Assembly: GCA_963971535.1 (NCBI GenBank)
Contig: OZ020593.1
Coordinates: 37,775,238 to 37,839,237, forward strand
DNA length: 64,000 bases
DNA from: Notolepis coatsorum
Lineage: Eukaryota; Chordata; Actinopteri; Aulopiformes; Paralepididae
Direction of reading: 5' to 3'
Below are positions 1 to 12,618 of this stretch, one piece after another. Below the pieces are notes generated by a model. The model saw nothing but the letters and a program-made list of their open reading frames with translations, did not search any database and was not told the origin of the DNA. Position 1 is the first letter of the stretch; each line of letters begins with the position of its first letter. The position numbers and the translations under genes are program-made.

Positions 1-299
1 AGAAGGCAGCCTGTCACATCTTTTCACCTGCCAGCGCGGACTCTCATTTGGCGAGGAGTAACATGTGGGAGGCTCACACTACCCCCGCCATTTCCTGTCT
101 CTGCTGTGCAACCGACCTGTAGGAGTCTCTGTCCACAACGTCCAGATTACCACCCATCGACTTCCACCCGCTAACTCTGCCAATTGAGTTAGTATGATGG
201 CCGGCCCAAGCCGGAGGCAACGCAGACAGCCGGAGTCGAACCCGGTGTCTCTTGCGTTGGTGACGAGTGCAATGTCCGCTGCACCACCCAGCCGCCCGA
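1..299 (-). mobile_element. tRNA-derived SINE, copy 1 (tail cut by window edge)
   Basis: Read on the minus strand the element starts near 299 with a tRNA-like head (GGTGGTGCAG-type A box) and has a near-perfect pol III B box (GGGTTCGACTCC, complement of 232-243). The body (TAGGAGTC, CACCCATC, TTTTCACCTG segments) recurs in the copies at 19289-19760 and 59608-60045, all three on the minus strand. The 3' tail lies beyond the left edge. SINEs of this type are transcribed by pol III and moved by LINE enzymes; no protein is encoded. Confidence 0.75.
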
Positions 300-565
300 A
301 AAACTGTTTATAAAATGAGATGCTTAAATAACCATTTAACTGCTGTTTTGTAACTTTTTCCCATGTATCGTCTACAATAATTTATGCACGTAGAGATATA
401 TATATGATATATATTTGTATTATATATATCAGTGGTTGCCATAACTTTTATAGTGAAATACTTGTTCAGTTCAAACGTTTTTAATGACATTTTAACATTG
501 TTTAGGTGAAGGCAAAATAAGCCCATTGGATTCTCTGCCTCTTCCTGCACTGTATATTATTTATA
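300..565. other. AT-rich stretch, nothing recognised
   Basis: AT-rich unique-looking DNA with a short ATATAT tract near 395-430. Open frames here lack family signature or codon structure. Confidence 0.5.
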
Positions 566-1130
566 GTGCTGTCAAAATTAACGTTTTAACTTTGGAGATT
601 AATACAAATTATATAACGCATTACAAAAAATGTAACGCCGTTTTGTTTACTTCTTGTCGCGGCTGACCCATAACGTGTGCAGCTAAACTAGATAAAGCGA
701 GCCGCCTGGTTAGAGGACAGTCACGCGTGAAGATGGACAAAGGCAGACTTTTAGGCGGAACGTTTCACTTTAAAAAGTTGCCAGGCGGGTTCTATGTATT
801 GTGATTGTGTTTAATGTGTTTTGTTTCATGTGAATAATAATAAAAAAATTTGATCCAAAAAAAAGAAAAAAATTGCCAGGCGGCTCGTTGGAGAAATGTA
901 AAGTAATTTGCGCACTTTGCAAAGCCGTATTCAACTACAAAAAACACGATGCCGGTGCAGATAATGCTCTGTGTTTGCCGGTCTGGACATTTGCGCGAGG
1001 TGCACTTGATTTCCATCACAGGCCAGTTGAATTGCTCCTCGGTGAGGCAGCGGGCCGCGTTTATGCTTTTACCAACGCGTTCGTGTTTCCGGGTTCCCGC
1101 TTTGCGCTCTGATTGGCCACTGACCTACGC
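566..1130 (+). pseudogene. hAT transposase 5' remnant with BED-type zinc finger
   Basis: The left edge (AGTGCTGTCAAAATTAACG, from about 568) resembles the terminus of common fish hAT elements. An ATG at 733 opens a frame reading MDKGRLLGG then FHFKKLPGG; after an 84-bp insertion it resumes as SLEKCKVICALCKAVFNY. The spacing C-x2-C after a hydrophobic stretch matches the N-terminal BED zinc finger of hAT transposases. Beyond residue ~45 the frame turns into unrelated sequence and no DDE/RNase H-like domain or right end is seen, so this is a dead 5' fragment. The assignment rests on the short motif and the terminal sequence. Confidence 0.5.
789..872 (+). mobile_element. Short poly(A) retro-insertion inside the hAT remnant
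   Basis: An 84-bp AT-rich block ending in an A-rich tail is flanked by an exact 11-bp direct repeat, TTGCCAGGCGG (778-788 and 873-883). Removing the block and one repeat restores the zinc-finger reading frame. This is the signature of target-primed retrotransposition of a severely 5'-truncated LINE or SINE; the source family is not identifiable from 84 bp. Confidence 0.7.
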
Positions 1131-1399
1131 TAGTACGCCCCCCTCGTAAGTAGAGAGTCGGCGCTGCACTCAACCGATTCATTCAACAGGAAGCGATTTG
1201 CGAGTACAATACACCATCACGCCGGAGTGGATAAAGAAATGCTCCAGAAATGAATATGCGTAGGGAAAGGCTTAATGAGTCAGCGCGAGAGCGCACACAC
1301 AAAAGCACACATGCATGATATCTGATTTATTAATGCCAAATAATGGACGACGACCGCAATTGGCACTTGAAAAGTGTAACTGATGGATTAGTCAGTAAC

Positions 1400-1482
1400 A
1401 ATTAATGACAGCTTGTATAGCTCAACTGGTTAGTGCCCTGTCTGTGGACTATATGGTCCCGGTTTGAATCTCTTGCCTACTT
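1400..1482 (+). repeat. tRNA-like sequence (SINE or MITE head)
   Basis: Contains TAGCTCAACTGGTTAG (A-box-like) and, about 35 bp later, GGTTTGAATCTC (degenerate B box), followed by a T-rich run. A similar tRNA-like block lies at 12022-12105 inside a terminal-inverted-repeat element. No acceptor stem can be formed with confidence, so this is not called a functional tRNA. The rest of 1131-2285 holds nothing else I recognise. Confidence 0.4.
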
Positions 1483-2285
1483 TTTTTTTCTTTTTCGTAA
1501 CGTTAAATAATCTATCCACCCCTGGAGAGGACGCAAGGTGAGGAGACGCTCTGCAAGACGAGGTCGCTTCACGTCTCTCCTCCGTGGACCGGAGGACGCC
1601 GGCCCACAAAGAGTCCACCTGCTTTCATCTGTGGTCCAAGGATCGCCGGCGCATTGAACGGCACTACAGTGGGTTCACCTGGGATACCCTTGGCCGGATG
1701 AGGCAGCCGGATTCTACCCCCCCCCCCTTCCTACTCCTGTCGGCTTACAAGCGACCGGATTAACACCCCCTAGTGTATCCAGTCTATAATCATTCAAGTA
1801 TCATTGCTGTTATTCCTTAAACTATTCCAGGTCGTATATGTACCACCTGCGCCTTCAGAGATTGGACATTCTCTATTGATATACCGACGAATACTCTTGC
1901 CATAAAAGTGCATACTAATTCCCATTCATAAATGTGATTGATTTGATTAAGTGCTTGCTCTACACACCATCGCTGTGTAGAAATAAAGACCTATTTCTAA
2001 TTCGTACATTTGTGTTGGATCCGTTTCATCTACGTGACAGTGTTCATCATAATATATTTATGCCGAGTACTGGGTGGCCGAATATTAAGTACAAAGGTAG
2101 TGGTAGTAAGTATCATATCTAGTAATACAGTCAGGGAATTGTACCCCTCAGTTACAGTACCCGTTTTTATCTGGCACGGTTTCCGAAATTTCAAAATGAC
2201 TTCAGGAAAATGTAATTAGAACGTTATTCCACATTATGGGCCATTGGAACAGACGAAAGTCACAGCACTTTGCGAGCGTCTAGCA

Positions 2286-2520
2286 CAGGGGTGGCCAACC
2301 CTGTGGCTTGTGAGCAGCATGTGGCTCTTTGCCCGTCAATGTGTGGCTCTTCCACCCAAAAAAAGAAAAAAAGAAATTATAATATATATTTTTTTTATTA
2401 TTATTTTTTTTTTTATGTCACTCAAACATACATTTCATTGTGGTAAACCTCATATTTTTATATTCAGAGGTAATTATATAGTTTACACTGTTTATTTTTC
2501 TCATATTTCTCATATAAGCT
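2286..2520 (+). mobile_element. hAT-type terminus (fragment)
   Basis: Starts CAGGGGTGGCCAACCCTG and continues with TGTGGCTC repeats, the pattern of a widespread hAT terminal inverted repeat. No matching right end or 8-bp target duplication was found, so the right border is arbitrary. The sequence from 2521 to 3288 contains no gene that I can support. Confidence 0.4.
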
Positions 2521-4221
2521 GTCGGGTCATCTGACCCGTTCCTGGCGGGAATTGGTGGCATTTTCTCCATGGCTGTGCTAGTGTTAATCAGTGTGAACTG
2601 TGGGCCTGCATCTAGTTGGTGAGAAGTGTAAAATCAGGTTCTATTCTAGTCACAGTGTTCATCAGTGTCTACGGTTTCTTGCACACAATGCGACTGTTGA
2701 ACTTACTGTAATTAATTTAAGGCAAAAGTCAGATTAAGATGTTTACATGATTCTATGAAATGACAACTCCCTTAATAATCCTGTTTACATGTGTCGTGGT
2801 TGTAGAGGGGCGGTGTGTTTTTCTTTTAAGATAAAATTATATATGACAGTTTCATGATTCTACTGCATATGTATAAGCTACTCATGGTTACCATCTACAC
2901 ACAAGAGTTGGGATCGATTCCATTCATTCGGGAAGTGGATTTTCTGTCCAAATATTTCAAATGCCTTGACATGGAAATGGTGTATTATCCAACCCGTTGA
3001 CAAGTAAATGAGAAGGGATGTTCTAGCACCTTTAAAATGTGGCTAGAAAACTTCAGTTAACCGATTCTGATTGTTTTTAACCACCATCGTTTTTGTGTTT
3101 TGAAATACATGGAAGTGAATTAATCATCAGCTCATTTAAATGAATTCATAGCAATCTAGGAAAATAAAGATGGCAGCGAGGTGAATAAGCCTCCCCACAG
3201 CAGTGTAATAGTGAAGTAAAGCTAGGTTGCTGTGGAGTTTCCTCTGGAGGGGGGGTGCGGTCGAGTTCCCGAGGTAGGGTTAATGTTCGATTATGGCAGT
3301 GGCGGCTCGCCACTAGGGGCGCTCGGGCGCCGCCCCCCCTCAGGCCCCTGGTTATATGAGAGTAGAACAAGAAAAATAATTTTTTTGTTTTTTGTTTTAT
3401 AGCCCTATAAATAATATAAACATGTTTAAAATGAATAATATTTACTCATTTTAAGTATGTTTGTGTTTCCAATGCACAATATAACGTTAATATATAAAAT
3501 AAAAAATACTCGTTTTCCTGAACAGGAAGTGACTCACTTTTTTTTTTTTTTTTTTTGGTCCGGGCTAGACGCAATAGCGCTCTGAGTGCGCGTCACTGTG
3601 TGATCGCTGTATCCGTCGCAGCCAATCAGTGCGTAACGCGTTGTGCGTTGAAATATGACTATTATGTTGGAATCCGGGCGCGATTTGAAGCGGTCTAGGC
3701 AGCAGCGTCAAGAATTTCTGTAGCCGCATTTCGCGGAGACGCTCTCTGATTGGCCGACGCTAGTTTTTTTTCCGTAGCAGCATTTCGCGGAGACAATCTC
3801 TGATTGGCCGAATCCAATTTCTATGTTCCAATTCTAGCTTGGTGGTAGAGATCATAGTTGTGTTGTTGTGACTGAGATGCGAGCTATTTGTCTTAGAGCG
3901 TGACTGCAAGTTCTTTCGACGGTTAAGCTTAGGCACTCTTTCAAAGTTGGTTAAGGTTAGAGTTTGTCTTAGAGCATGGCGACAGAACGCCAGGTAGTTT
4001 GCAGTCTGTTCGACGCGGAAATGGACAAAGAAATCAAACTACTTGTTGTGTGGTGCTAACTGCTAACAGCTAACAAGCTATATGGCAGTCTGGACAGTGG
4101 ACTGGATATACATCATCAACAGCGGATTATACACTTTATCAAGCCCTCCGGCTTGATATACATCAACAGTCTGGGGAGTCGGGACAACAGTGAGTGGACC
4201 ACGTAAACAGTGAGTTAATTC

Positions 4222-4413
<192 letters not shown>

Positions 4414-4508
4414 ATTTCGCTGCGGGTAGAGCATAACCACTCAGACAATGAATGGTAACTTGTTTAAAATGACAATATATACATATGTGTTTCTTATTGA
4501 ATCGATCT

Positions 4509-4542
<34 letters not shown>

Positions 4543-4569
4543 GAGAGGGAGAGAGAGGGAGAGAGAGCG

Positions 4570-4639
<70 letters not shown>
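4509..4639 (+). repeat. (GA)n microsatellite
   Basis: GA dinucleotides with GGGA and GCGA interruptions, immediately upstream of the L2 fragment. Together with the CT tract 100 bp upstream it forms opposed polypurine and polypyrimidine arms that could pair. Confidence 0.95.
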
Positions 4640-4641
<2 letters not shown>

Positions 4642-4890
4642 GTGCGTGTTTGAGTTGGGCTATTGGAAACGTGGTTGCATTTGACTGACTGTGATCATAT
4701 ATTGATCGATGGCAATGGTGATAATATTCGCCAATGCGTGCCTTGTAGGAAAACCACTACTAAAGAAAACAAACTTAGATGTAAACGAACTAAAAAGCTA
4801 TAGGCCATATCGAACCTTCCATTTATCAGCAAGATATTAGAAAAGATAGTCTCAGTACAAATAAACTCCTTTCTCAAAGATAATAACATC

Positions 4891-6111
4891 ATGGAGGAAC
4901 TACAATCAGGTTTCAGAACAAATCACAGCACTGAAACTGCCCTTACCAAAATAGTTAGCGACCTCAGGCTAAACTCCGATGCTGGCAAAGTCTCAATTCT
5001 TGTCCTATTGGACCTTAGTGCAGCGTTCGATACGATTGACCATAATATCTTGATCAGTCGTCTAGAAAGACTGGTTGGCTTTTCCGATCATGTACTAAAT
5101 TGGCTCATAACATACATTAAGGGGAGAAGGTTCTATGTTAAGCTTGGAGACAATGTATCCGAGGAACATAACAGCAATTTTGGAGTCGCACAAGGAAGCT
5201 GCCTTGGTCCATTACTCTTCTCACTATATATGCTGCCCCTCGGGGACATCATTCGAGACCACAATGTATGCTTCCATAGTTATGCTGATGATACACAACT
5301 ATATATCTCCGCAGAACCAAATAACACTACAGCCATACAGTCCATTACAAATTGTCTGTTAGCAATAAACAAGTGGATGAACAATAACTTCCTAAAATTA
5401 AACGAAAGCAAGACCGAAATCCTATTGATCGGCCCAAAAGCGAAAAGGGAAGTGCTTTGTAAAAACCTGGGGAGTCTGTCATCCTATGTAAAGACTGAGG
5501 TTACAAGCCTAGGTGTCATCTTGGACTCAGACCTGACCTTTAAGTCTCATATAAATAAGGCCATGAAAACGTCATTCTTCCACCTAAGAAACATAGCGAA
5601 AGTAAGACCTTTCGTAAATAAAAAGGATGCAGAGAAACTTATTCATGCTTTTGTATCAAGTCGGCTTGACTATTGTAATGCACTGTTCACTGGTCTTCCC
5701 AAAGCAACCATTGGGAAGCTTCAGCTTATCCAAAACTCTGCAGCTCGATTACTAACTCATACAAGGAGAAGAGAACATATCACTCCAGTCCTGGCCACTC
5801 TGCACTGGCTTCCAATAACTCATAGAATTGATTTTAAGGTCCTTTTCCTAACATATAAAGCTCTTAATGAGCAAGGCCCAAAATACATAGCAAATTCCCT
5901 AGTTAGTTATCTGCCCTCAAGAACGCTACGGTCATCCACTACAGGTTTACTAGACACGCCCAGAAACCAAAAAAGGATAGGAAGTATGGCATTTGCCAAC
6001 TATGCCCCAAAACTATGGAACACACTACCAACACACATCAGAAACGCCAGCTCTATACACATTTTTAAAGGAAAATTAAAAACGTACCTATACAGTCTAG
6101 CTTACAAATAG
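4891..6111 (+). pseudogene. L2 LINE reverse transcriptase, C-terminal 406 aa
   Basis: Open frame covering the RT palm and the C-terminal domain of an L2 ORF2. Motif A is DLSAAFDTIDH (residues 41-51), motif B is AQGSCLGPLLF (100-110) and the catalytic box is YADD (131-134). The typical L2 C-terminus follows (SRLDYCNALFTGLP, HWLPITHRIDFK, ending TYLYSLAYK). The true LINE frame begins upstream: 4749-4890 encodes KPLLKKTN and IMEELQSGF-type sequence but is broken by a frameshift near 4810. The endonuclease domain is absent. RT catalytic residues are intact here, but without the N-terminus it cannot mobilise itself. Confidence 0.8.
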
Positions 6112-6168
6112 TTATGGCTTGGAAAAACCTGATGGATCCATGAGGCTAGGATAAGCCTTGTGGACCCA

Positions 6169-6645
6169 ACTTTTTAGATGAAGGAACGGGTACATAGGAG
6201 ACACGCCTCCAGTTTTTCAAACGTTTTTGACACGCCTCAGCTTCTGAGCTGAAGGCGTGTTTTTGCGGACCTCCCAAACTTTCAAACTTTTTAGATGAAG
6301 GAATGGGTACAATAGGAGACACGCCTCCAGTTTTTCAAACGTTTTTGACACGCCTCAGCTTCTGAGCTGAAGGCGTGTTTTTGCGGACCTCCCAAACTTT
6401 CAAACTTTTTAGATGAAGGAATGGGTACAATAGGAGACACGCCTCCAGTTTTTCAAAAGTTTTTGACACGCCTCAGCTTCTGAGCTGAAGGCGTGTTTTT
6501 GCGGACCTCCCAAACTTTCAAACTTCTTAGATGAAGGAATGGGTACAATAGGAGACACGCCTCCAGTTTTTCAAAAGTTTTTGACACGCCTCAGCTTCTG
6601 AGCTGAAGGCGTGTTTTTGCAGACCTCCCAAACTTTCAAACTTTA
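6169..6645 (+). repeat. Four-copy tandem repeat (~118 bp) with an internal hairpin
   Basis: Four near-identical units start at about 6169, 6287, 6406 and 6524 with TTAGATGAAGGAA(C/T)GGGTAC. Each contains an imperfect palindrome, ACACGCCTCAGCTT-CTG-AGCTGAAGGCGTGT (split by the loop), able to form a stem of about 13 bp. The array lies in the 3' UTR of the L2 copy. Confidence 0.85.
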
Positions 6646-7257
6646 GACTGTTTTCTTTATACGTTTTTCTTTTTCTTTCTTTCTACCACAAGACGCGGCC
6701 ACTGATGGGTCCATGGGACTTGGATAAGTCCTGTGGACCCAACTCTGGCCACTGACCACATGAGCGAACGGGTACATACGCACACAATACACGGCCACTG
6801 ATGGATCCATGGGACTTGGTAAAGCACTATGGACCCAACTATGACCACTGATAAAAACGTAACTACACTAGCATTATAAGACCTAAACATTGCTACCTAC
6901 CATACAAGTGCATTGGTTTAGTGCACTTCCGGTTGCCACTGAGCGGAAATGTTTGTGCGGACCTGTTCTCCCAAACTGGTAAGCAAATGACTGTTTTTAC
7001 GTTATTTTCATTTTTACGTTACTATTATTATTATTATTATTTTTTTTTTAACATTGATCTTAACTGATCACTATGACTTTATTGCTTTTATCGTTATATA
7101 TGCCTATAATTGTGTACAGCACTTTGAGCTACATGACATGTATGAAAGGTGCTTTATAAATACTTACTTACTTACTTACTTACTTGTACATGTTTGCAAA
7201 ATGTTTGGTATAGCGCCCCTAGTGGCGAAGCATCCAGCAGCTGCCACTGGATTATCA

Positions 7258-8243
7258 TATGTCACAAGTTAACAGAACGGTGGGATTAAGGTTGGCAAAG
7301 TGGCCCTTTAACACATTATTCTATTCCCCCCCCCCCCCCCCCCCCCCCCCTCGCCGCCCGCAAATGTAACCCTGCACCCCTGTAATACCTGTATATTCAT
7401 GGTTGGGGACAGGGAAACACTCCATAATGAATGAGGCCATAGTCCCAGATGTATCCTTCCCTGCCGTCTAGCTAATACCCTCCATGAATGATTCAGGGTG
7501 TCCCCTCATTACCAGCCCAAATGACTTGTCGCGCTACACCTGAGCCCAGTCGCCCGCCGCAGGTAATATCCCTATCAGGATCAGGTGCGTTGGGGGGATC
7601 GAATGGGGAGGGGTAGCGGGCCTGAGTGGCACATTCCTTTAGTGTCATTATGAGGATTAGATCGATGGATTAGAGATAGAGATAGATAGAAAATATCATA
7701 CATAATACATTATATAATAATAATATATTGTCATTTGTACTGGAAAACAAAATACCTTAATATCATTATAACGTCAAAACTGAGAAAAATATTGTGATGT
7801 GATATTTTGGCCATATGGCCCGCTTTAGACAGACAGATAGATAAACAGACACAGACTAACAAACTGAGACATTTACAGAGAAAGCCATGTATGTCAACTC
7901 CCCTCACTCTGAGTTGCTAAAGAAGTACACGACATGTGATTAGCTGGTGGGATGCTACAGGTGCACATGAACACAACAACCTCCAACACAAGCTAGCCAA
8001 CCACCAGCCAGGCACACTAAAAAACTAAACCACACTCTACTTTTCCTCTAAATGAAAACAATTTAATCAAACACACTGGCCTCACCGTGTGTATGGAGGA
8101 GGAAAGAGGAGTTGGCTGGTGGCCTCCCCAGGGAGACTCTGTGGACTCTGGGACAGTCCATCCCTAATACAGCCTGGTGGAGTTACAGTAGCTAGTCACA
8201 CACTGCTGGAGAGAGGGAGCTGGGGAGAGAGTCTGAAATATGA

Positions 8244-8244
<1 letters not shown>
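7258..8244. other. No gene; poly(C) run
   Basis: Contains a 25-nt poly(C) run (7326-7350), a CCCTGCACCCCTG block that could be a decayed hAT end, and AT-rich DNA. No supported coding region. Confidence 0.5.
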
Positions 8245-8945
<701 letters not shown>

Positions 8946-8986
8946 GACAGGCTCCATTGATCTCCTCTCATGCTGATCACATTACT

Positions 8987-10290
8987 AGGAGGAAACTAAC
9001 TTTTTGGCTTACCAGCCAACTGGCGAGTATTATGATTTTTTTTACCAGCCAAACAGAATTTTTTACCAGCCATAAATAAATTCGCTAATTGTGATAATTA
9101 CTTCTTTGTATGTCTTGGTCTAAATAGATTTTCAATCATAGTAATAATCACACCGTGTCTCTACTCTTTAAAATATTTATTACCATAAAACATTAATGTG
9201 TCTATACTCTTCACAATATTAGCATAAAACATATATTAATCACACCGTCTCTACTCTTCAAAATATTAGGATATCACATATTAACATGAAAGAGGGAACT
9301 ATTCTGGACTGGGTTGGGCTGAACTGGGCAGTGAAAGATGCTGGGCTGGACTGGGTTGGGCAGGGAAAGTTGGGCTGGTCTAGGTTGGACTGGGCTGGGC
9401 AGTGAAAGAACCAAGCATTACACTGTAATGTAATAGCTAAAACAAAACTTGAACTTGACTTGTTACATTTGCACTCTGGTTGGATGCCAAACGTATTCTG
9501 GTTGTACTGTACTTGTGCTGTATGATGACAATACATTGGAATCGAATCTCATGTCAACGCTAGGGGTTCAGCAGGTGTATTCTGAATGACAAGTATGACA
9601 ACATCACCGTTGTGAAGGGCATATGGGCGAGTGGTGATATGGGGGGAAACCCGGTAATAATTCGGTAATAATAAAATGTCACTCGGCTGCCTTTAAGCAA
9701 ATCCGCTCAGTATAGTCCACTATGTTGAACGCGCGTTATGGTAGCTTGTTACATGCTAGGTAGCTAGCCGGCTAATGCTGGTTGACTTGAGTGAGCCTCA
9801 CGCCCACTTGTCATTCTCATCCGATTTGAAGGAGACGCGACGCGTGCTGTTGTTCGCCCCCATGTCAGACAGGCCGCACTGATATCCGAAAGCGACGACT
9901 CTACATGCAATTATTTTCATCCACTGATGTGTTTTTGTCTAAGTTTGTTTACGTTGTCAAGCCGGTGACAGGAGTCTGTAGGGCCGCACACAGTGGTCTA
10001 TCCACTTCCCCTAGATGGGCGGCATCTTCTAGAAAACTAGTGTTCATTGGAGGAGCTTAGAGCGCAATGATGATGTTCATTGATTATGGATTATTATGAG
10101 GGGCAAATGGGAGGAATCATAAGGGGGGAGTCAGAGTTCGGCTTGTGCCAGTGAGCGAATCAGCAGATTGCAGAATGATTTTTTTGTTTTGTTTACTACT
10201 CGCCAGTGTGGCGAGTGCTCTTCATGAATCACTCGCCAAACATAAAGAATACTCGCATTTGGCGAGTAAAATGGCCTAATTTCCTCCCCT
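8987..10290 (+). mobile_element. Probable terminal-inverted-repeat DNA element
   Basis: The left side reads GGAGGAAACTAACTTTTTGG then AACTGGCGAGTATT; the right side reads AATACTCGCATTTGGCGAG then CCTAATTTCCTCC. The two are similar in inverted orientation over about 45 bp, and ACCAGCC/ACTCGCC motifs recur internally. A G+T-rich minisatellite (GGCTGGACTGGGTTGGGCA-like, about 9300-9415) and a LINE tail lie inside. Target duplications are not clear, so the borders are approximate. Confidence 0.45.
9440..9552 (+). mobile_element. LINE 3' tail fragment
   Basis: Reads GTACTTGTGCTGTATGATGA then CAATACATTGGAATCGAATC, the common GACAATA-AA-(TTGAATC) ending of CR1/Rex1-group LINEs. Only the last ~100 bp is present. 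Confidence 0.5.
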
Positions 10291-10541
10291 GCCTCCCCCT
10301 CTACGATTAGATCTAAAAATTTTTTCCACGGATGACAAGAAGAAGACATGAGCGAGGGATGGAGGGATGAGATGAAGAGAGCTTTAGATGAATTGAGAGA
10401 GAGGTAGAGGAGCACTGACAGGGTGAGAGGAGGTCAAGAAGGAAGGGGGGAGACACACACACACACACACAAACAAGCAGAGAAATAGAGAGAGAAAGAC
10501 AGAGAGAGGAAGAGAGAGAGACACACATAGAAACCGAGAAT

Positions 10542-10543
<2 letters not shown>

Positions 10544-10631
<88 letters not shown>
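10544..10631 (+). repeat. (GA)n microsatellite
   Basis: Uninterrupted GA dinucleotides preceded by AC- and GA-rich DNA (10450-10540). Confidence 0.95.
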
Positions 10632-10635
<4 letters not shown>

Positions 10636-10696
10636 ATTTACACAGGTCAAACTCTTTTTTAACTTTTGAATATTCTTTGCGTCTGAATCAATCCTA

Positions 10697-11040
10697 TCCC
10701 ATCCTAACTATTTACACACAGTTTACCCAAAATCCTCTGCATTTAAACCATCCTAACTATTTACACACAGTTTACCCAGAATCCTATGCATTTAAACCAT
10801 CATAACTATTTACATACAGTTTACCCAGAATCCTCTGCATTTAAACCATCCTAACTATTTACACACAGTTTACCCAGAATCATTTTCATTTAAACCATCC
10901 TAACTATTTACACACAGTTTACCCAGAATCATTTGCATTTAAACCATCCTAACTATTTACACACAGTTTACCCAGAATCCTCTGCATTTAAACCATCCTA
11001 ACTATTGACACGCAGTTTACCCAGAATCCTATGTCATTCA
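10697..11040 (+). repeat. Minisatellite, ~49-bp unit, about 7 copies
   Basis: Unit begins CCATCCTAACTATTTACAC and contains AGTTTACCCAGAATCC and GCATTTAAA. Copies differ by a few substitutions (CTCTG, CTATG, ATTTTC variants). Noncoding. Confidence 0.9.
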
Positions 11041-11045
11041 AAAGT

Positions 11046-11485
11046 GACGGGGGGCACCTTATCATTCCATTGATCTGTAATTAACACAACACTTTGTCTT
11101 ATAGGGACTGCTACCGTATCATTCCATTAATCTGTAATTAACACAACACCTTGTCTTATAGGGACTGATACCTTATCATTTAATTGATCTGTAATTAACA
11201 CAACACCTTGTCTTATAGGGACTGTAACCTTATCATTTCACTGATCTGTAATTAACACAACACCTTGTCTTATGGACTGATACCTTATAATTTCATTGAT
11301 CTGTAATTAACACAACACCTTGTCTTATAGGGACTGCTACCTTATCATTTAATTGAGCTCAAATTAACACAACACCTTGTCTTGTAGGGACTGCTACCTT
11401 ATCATTCATCTGTAATCAACACAACACCTTGTCTTATAGGGACTGATACCTTATAATTTCATTGAGCTGTAATTAACACAAGGAT
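11046..11485 (+). repeat. Minisatellite, ~57-bp unit, about 8 copies
   Basis: Unit is built from GGGACTGCTACCTTATCATT, TGATCTGTAATTAACACAAC and ACCTTGTCTTATA. It directly follows the 49-bp array but shares no unit sequence with it. The DNA from 11486 to 11781 holds no recognised feature. Confidence 0.9.
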
Positions 11486-11781
11486 TCAATGTCCCCGATG
11501 ACATCACTTGTGGCCATATTCAAACTCATATACTCTCAAATAACTGTCGAACTAAATGAATGCGTGCAAAACTGTTATTGGATGTGTGAGATTATTGTGA
11601 GATTCAAAATAATTTTCCTGAATGACTACTTTAATAAGGGTCACAGAGTTCAGGCAGTCATTGATTGCAAATGATTTGCAACCAAATATTAAATGGGATG
11701 ACTTTATTTAAGTTTATTTTAACAAGTTTATTTATAATTGATTATTTTGGTCCCATAAAATGGCTAACATTCATACATGGT

Positions 11782-12473
11782 TTACTGGCTGCCTGTACGT
11801 TAATGCCAAGCAAGCAGTGCAAAAATGCTTCCGCATTCGTCACCGCACGCTAGTGCGGTAAAGCGCCCTTCTTTTCAGACAAATGCTACCGTGCGTGCAC
11901 CGGCGGCGGCGTGCTCGCTCAGGTGCGTGCGTGCGCCGGCGTGCTCGCGCGAGGTGCCCGCGCATGCGACACGAGCGGAGCTCAATATATATAAGTCACC
12001 GCCCCTTATTCAGTATCCAACAAATAGCTCAATTGGTAAGGACACATGGCTGTGGATCCTATGGCTTGTTTGCTGGCGAGTTCGAATCCCATCGAAAATA
12101 TTTTTTAACGTGATTTTTTTTTAACGTGTATTCTTTCGCCGATTAAGGTTAGGCATTGTTTCGGAGTTGGTTAAGGTTAGAACGGTTAAGTTTAGGCGCT
12201 GTTAAGGAGCTGGTTAAGGTTAGAGTTTGTCAAAGAGAATGGCAATATAATTTCTATGGTTAAGGTTAAGGTTAGGCATTGTTTCGGAGTTGGTTAAGGT
12301 TAGAACGGTTAAGTTTAGGCGTTGTTAAGGAGCTGGTTAAGGTTAGAGTTTGTCAAAGAGAATGGCAATAGACAGCCTATTTCCGCGAAAATGAAAGGCG
12401 CATTACTGCATGCCACTACGGTAAATTTTTGCACTGCTTGCTTGGCATAAAGCTACACGCTTACTGGCTGCCT
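11782..12473 (+). mobile_element. Terminal-inverted-repeat MITE (11803-12448) with perfect 24-bp ends
   Basis: 11803-11826 (ATGCCAAGCAAGCAGTGCAA then AAAT) is the exact reverse complement of 12425-12448. Thirteen bases, TTACTGGCTGCCT, occur in direct orientation just outside both ends (11782-11794 and 12461-12473), separated from the ends by 8 and 12 nt. Inside are a GC-rich block, a TATATATAAG box near 11984, a tRNA-like block (TAGCTCAATTGGTA then AGTTCGAATCCC, 12026-12093) and a tandem duplication. No transposase. Superfamily not assigned. Confidence 0.75.
12131..12371 (+). repeat. Tandem duplication of a GGTTAAGGTTAG-rich segment
   Basis: Two copies of about 115 bp containing GGTTAAGGTTAGGCATTG, GGAGCTGGTTAAGG and GTCAAAGAGAATGGCAATA, with a short AT spacer. 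A diverged single copy lies at 3918-3985 in the hAT element, pointing to a shared transposon family. The TTAAGG/TTAGG pattern is not a telomere repeat. Confidence 0.8.
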
Positions 12474-12618
12474 TTGAGTGAATCCCAAGTACAGCCATAC
12501 TGTCTGATGCACTAGTGCCACCTGCTGGGAACTTGGAGAAGTGACCATGATGATGGAGAAATAAGTATACAGCAATATATTGTACAAGTACATGCTATCA
12601 TACAGAGTTTGGGTAGAC

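Larger units (their letters stand above)
4690..7182 (+). mobile_element. 5'-truncated L2-type LINE with 3' UTR and (ACTT)n tail
   Basis: Runs from within the reverse-transcriptase region to an L2-type 3' end: a block reading CAGCACTTTGAGCTACATG then GTGCTTTATAAATACTTAC, finishing in (ACTT)n at about 7155-7181. This tail matches the other L2 copies in the window (30162-31107 and 35642-36482) in type. The 3' UTR carries a four-copy tandem repeat (6169-6645). The element sits inside the hAT element 3297-7249, so it inserted later. Confidence 0.8.

Noticed and set aside
1400-1482. A functional tRNA gene here, or at 12022-12105, 56115-56195 or 62390-62450
   Set aside because: A- and B-box-like motifs are present, but the acceptor stems do not pair convincingly and the blocks are parts of repeated elements.
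12131-12371. TTAAGG/TTAGG-rich sequence resembling telomere repeats
   Set aside because: The vertebrate telomere unit TTAGGG is not tandemly repeated here. The segment is a duplicated part of a MITE interior.
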